This document shows, in pieces, positions 62,071 to 64,000 of a stretch of DNA of 64,000 bases. The position numbers and the translations under genes were made by a program. Each line of letters starts with the position of its first letter. Position 1 is the stretch's first letter. The notes beneath the pieces are model-generated. The model did not search any database, was not told where the DNA came from, and was given only the letters and a program-made list of their open reading frames with translations. The stretch is from Bradyrhizobium lupini (lineage in GTDB: Bacteria > Pseudomonadota > Alphaproteobacteria > Rhizobiales > Xanthobacteraceae): assembly GCF_040939785.1 (NCBI RefSeq), contig NZ_CP162553.1, positions 2,046,001 through 2,110,000 on the forward strand, read 5' to 3'.

Positions 62071-62099
62071 ATGGCACCGGGACGAAGCCCCGGTGCCAT
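62071..62099. terminator. Terminator downstream of wza
   Basis: 11-bp stem ATGGCACCGGG / CCCGGTGCCAT with a 7-base loop; minus strand continues TTTTCGTTT. Confidence 0.75.
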
Positions 62100-62127
62100 C
62101 GTTTCGTGGATCAGGTTGGCTCCGGCC

Positions 62128-63330
62128 TTACGGCGCCAGCTTGATGTTGTTGCGGAAGATCAGGGCGTCGTTGGAGAGGTTCACGGCATCGCTGCCGGTC
62201 GCCATGATCACACGCAGGAACTGCAGGAACTTGGCAGTTTCGACGTTGCGCGAGTTCGAGACATAGAGCACGTCGCCATTCTTCATCATGACCTTGGTGG
62301 CCAGGAAGAAGCCACCCGGATCGCGGAAGTTCACGTTGAAGATGACCGGGATCGTCTCAGAGGTGTACTTGCTGACGTCGACGCCAAGCTGGGCAGCAAC
62401 CTCACGCGGCTCGCGGCGATAGAGATAAACGGCTGCCGGATCGGCCTGGCCATCCAGGAGACCACCGGCCTTGCCCACGGCTTCGCCAAGGTTGATGCGC
62501 CATGCGTCGAAGTTGAACTCGCCGCTCTGACCGCTGGCACCGAACGCCAGGAACTTCTGCTGTTCGCGGTAGACGTAGATGCTGTCCTCAGGCCGAACAT
62601 AGACGTTGTTCTCAGGCGCCATGACGAGATTCTCGAAAGGCACGGTTGCCCTACGCCCGCCGCGCTCCAGCATGACCCAGGTCTCGAAACCCTGGCCCTT
62701 GATGCCGCCAGCGCGGGTGATCGCGTCGAGCACCTTGTCCTTGGCACCCGCCGCACTCGCCGGATAACGCGCCGGCGCGTTGACCTCGCCGAGCACGCTG
62801 ATGAGCTGTGTCCGCTGCGAGGACATCGCAACCACGACCTGAGGCTCAATGGCGCGGTTGGAGATCTTCTCAACGATAGAGCGCTGAATTTGTACCGCAG
62901 TGAGACCCGCCGCCTTGACCTGGCCGGCGTAGGGCACAGTGATGAAGCCGTCATTGTCGACCGACTGATCCGGGATGGTGACGAAGTTGCCCGGACGGAC
63001 GCCGGCTTCTGCCGGGATGAACAAACCGCCTGCCGCGGCTTCGAAGATGGTGACGCTGACAACGTCGCCGATGCCGAACACAATGCTGGCGGGCGGACGG
63101 CGATCGGTGAACACTCCCGCGAGCCCCTTGGGCTCATGGGTGTGCAGGATCTTCACCGTGGCCGGGTTGAGCGGCACCAACTCGTACGCCGGTGCATTCT
63201 CGGTCTGGATCTTGTTGTTGACGTCGTCGGTTAACGGGCCGGAGCCAGGGTTGGTCGAACACGCCCCCAGCGCCAAAGCGACGGCCAGGAAAGCCGGCTT
63301 GAATAGATACGTTTTGGCAAAGGTATGCAT
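62128..63330 (-). CDS. wza: Outer-membrane polysaccharide export lipoprotein Wza
   Basis: 400 residues from ATG 63330, the start of a lipoprotein signal with lipobox LALGACS. It has the Poly_export domain (IVFGIGDVVSVTIFEAAAGG, DQSVDNDGFITVPYAGQVKA, AIEPQVVVAMSSQRTQLISV) and SLBB domains (LGEVNAPARYPASAAGAKDK, VLDAITRAGGI; later NLGEAVGKAGGLLDG). It forms the octameric outer-membrane channel that works with Wzc. Own terminator. Confidence 0.95.
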   Translation of the reverse strand: MHTFAKTYLFKPAFLAVALALGACSTNPGSGPLTDDVNNKIQTENAPAYELVPLNPATVKILHTHEPKGLAGVFTDRRPPASIVFGIGDVVSVTIFEAAAGGLFIPAEAGVRPGNFVTIPDQSVDNDGFITVPYAGQVKAAGLTAVQIQRSIVEKISNRAIEPQVVVAMSSQRTQLISVLGEVNAPARYPASAAGAKDKVLDAITRAGGIKGQGFETWVMLERGGRRATVPFENLVMAPENNVYVRPEDSIYVYREQQKFLAFGASGQSGEFNFDAWRINLGEAVGKAGGLLDGQADPAAVYLYRREPREVAAQLGVDVSKYTSETIPVIFNVNFRDPGGFFLATKVMMKNGDVLYVSNSRNVETAKFLQFLRVIMATGSDAVNLSNDALIFRNNIKLAP

Positions 63331-63600
63331 GAATGGCCCCCGTAGTTCCAATTGCATCGATTGGTACGGCCTAGTGGGCAGTGCGACAAGGGTTCCCGGC
63401 CCTGAGCGAATGGTTAACGGCCCAATGAGTCCCCAACTGTTGCGTGCAAGCCACGGTTCGGAACCCCGCTAACCCTTTGTGACTGTTTGTTGACATCCTT
63501 TTGCCCGATGTACGGGCACCATGCCCAGGAAGAGACCTTCTCCAAAACCCCCGCCCTTCTGCTAGTAAAGCCGACAGCACCAATTTGATGGATTTCCGAC

Positions 63601-64000
63601 GTGCCGATTCTGGCTTTGGCCCTTCTTGGATTGTTGTCGTCCTTATTTGGGGGACTTTCATCGCCTCCTGCTGCGGGCTCTGCCCCCTTGAGAGGTGATT
63701 GCGCCGTCGGGCCATCAGGATTGCACTCGGTCTGCACGTTTGCGGTGGCAAGCCCATCCTCGATCTGGAAATTCACCCGCACCCAAGGCCCCAAAGAGGG
63801 CGAGAGCTTCGCTTCCATTTCCAAGACAGCCGAGACGATGCAGTCTGACCCGGAGTTCGCCGGCCTGATCGTCCGCTGCGCTCCCAAGGGCAAGATCGAC
63901 GTGTTGGTCGCCTTGATCCGGCCGTTCCCGCCACGGAGCCACCCGCGAGTGACGATCTCCTCAACTGGCGGCGGTACCCAGACGTTCGAGGCCAGCATGG
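63601..64000 (+). CDS. Secreted protein, runs off the window end
   Basis: GTG start at 63601, open to the last base (133 codons seen). The leader PILALALLGLLSSLFGGLSS is hydrophobic. The rest (DCAVGPSGLHSVCTFAVASP, IWKFTRTQGPKEGESFASIS, LIVRCAPKGKIDVLVALIRP) is beta-rich with conserved-looking VRC and cysteines. The minus-strand frame at 63414-63998 is the alternative, but it lacks a signal and a ribosome site. Function unknown. Confidence 0.6.
   Translation, partial: MPILALALLGLLSSLFGGLSSPPAAGSAPLRGDCAVGPSGLHSVCTFAVASPSSIWKFTRTQGPKEGESFASISKTAETMQSDPEFAGLIVRCAPKGKIDVLVALIRPFPPRSHPRVTISSTGGGTQTFEASM

Noticed and set aside
62071..63234. 387-codon plus-strand ORF
   Set aside because: Antisense of wza, which has full domain support.
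63371..63757. Minus-strand ORFs at the right edge
   Set aside because: The plus-strand frame from 63601 has a signal peptide and coherent beta-rich sequence; the minus-strand ones read as its shadow.

Overview
The window looks like a chromosomal segment of a Bradyrhizobium-like alphaproteobacterium. This rests on high GC, recognisable families of small rhizobial proteins (DUF6494, PilZ, H-NS-like, BTLCP peptidase, SAM-cyclase-ATPase) and an exopolysaccharide locus of the type found in that group. The genus is inferred from remembered family resemblance, not from a search.

Bases 1-19 kb are a decayed accessory region. They hold a broken alpha/beta hydrolase, a frameshifted IS5-family transposase and many small genes, several encoding coiled coils. 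An intact IS66-family element (7993-10507, 8-bp target duplication) sits inside a 44-codon gene. A repeat of about 730 bp occurs at 5376-6104 and 14069-14803; its right copy is fused to a decapitated response-regulator fragment. There are PilZ and small HTH-like genes, an H-NS-like gene with no DNA-binding half, and a twin-arginine-like microprotein with a natural poly-histidine tail. Very short ORFs (24-46 codons) with good ribosome sites and a single hydrophobic segment recur here and at 34-36.5 kb. Several lie next to unusually AT-rich islands containing TTTAAAT.

Bases 19-28 kb are a phage-derived cassette: ParB-like/DNA methylase fusion, DUF5681, intact terminase large subunit, YqaJ exonuclease, ERF annealing protein with a C-terminal HNH-like domain, and accessory proteins. 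No portal, capsid, tail or integrase gene is visible.

Bases 28-38 kb hold a dodecin, a SnoaL-like protein, an ABM-like protein and a large SAM-cyclase-ATPase-TPR regulator split by a frameshift. A second PilZ module, an intact IS110 transposase, more micro-ORFs, broken copies of genes seen earlier and a BTLCP peptidase follow.

Bases 38-64 kb are an exopolysaccharide locus. gmd and fcl make GDP-L-fucose, with an epimerase and a glycosyltransferase beside fcl. A polyprenyl-phosphate sugar transferase (WcaJ/PssY type) starts a plus-strand run: WcaF-like acetyltransferase, glycosyltransferases, Wzx flippase, GT4 glycosyltransferase, SGNH hydrolase, Wzy-like polymerase and a beta-helix protein. 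Facing it on the minus strand are Wza, a small secreted protein, a Wzy_C/O-antigen-ligase protein, a glycine-rich secreted protein, a Wzc/GumC co-polymerase with BY-kinase (frameshifted) and two accessory proteins. Together they would build, flip, polymerise, modify and export a fucose-containing polysaccharide. Four conserved genes in the window are broken at short homopolymers, so sequencing error must be weighed against real inactivation or phase variation.
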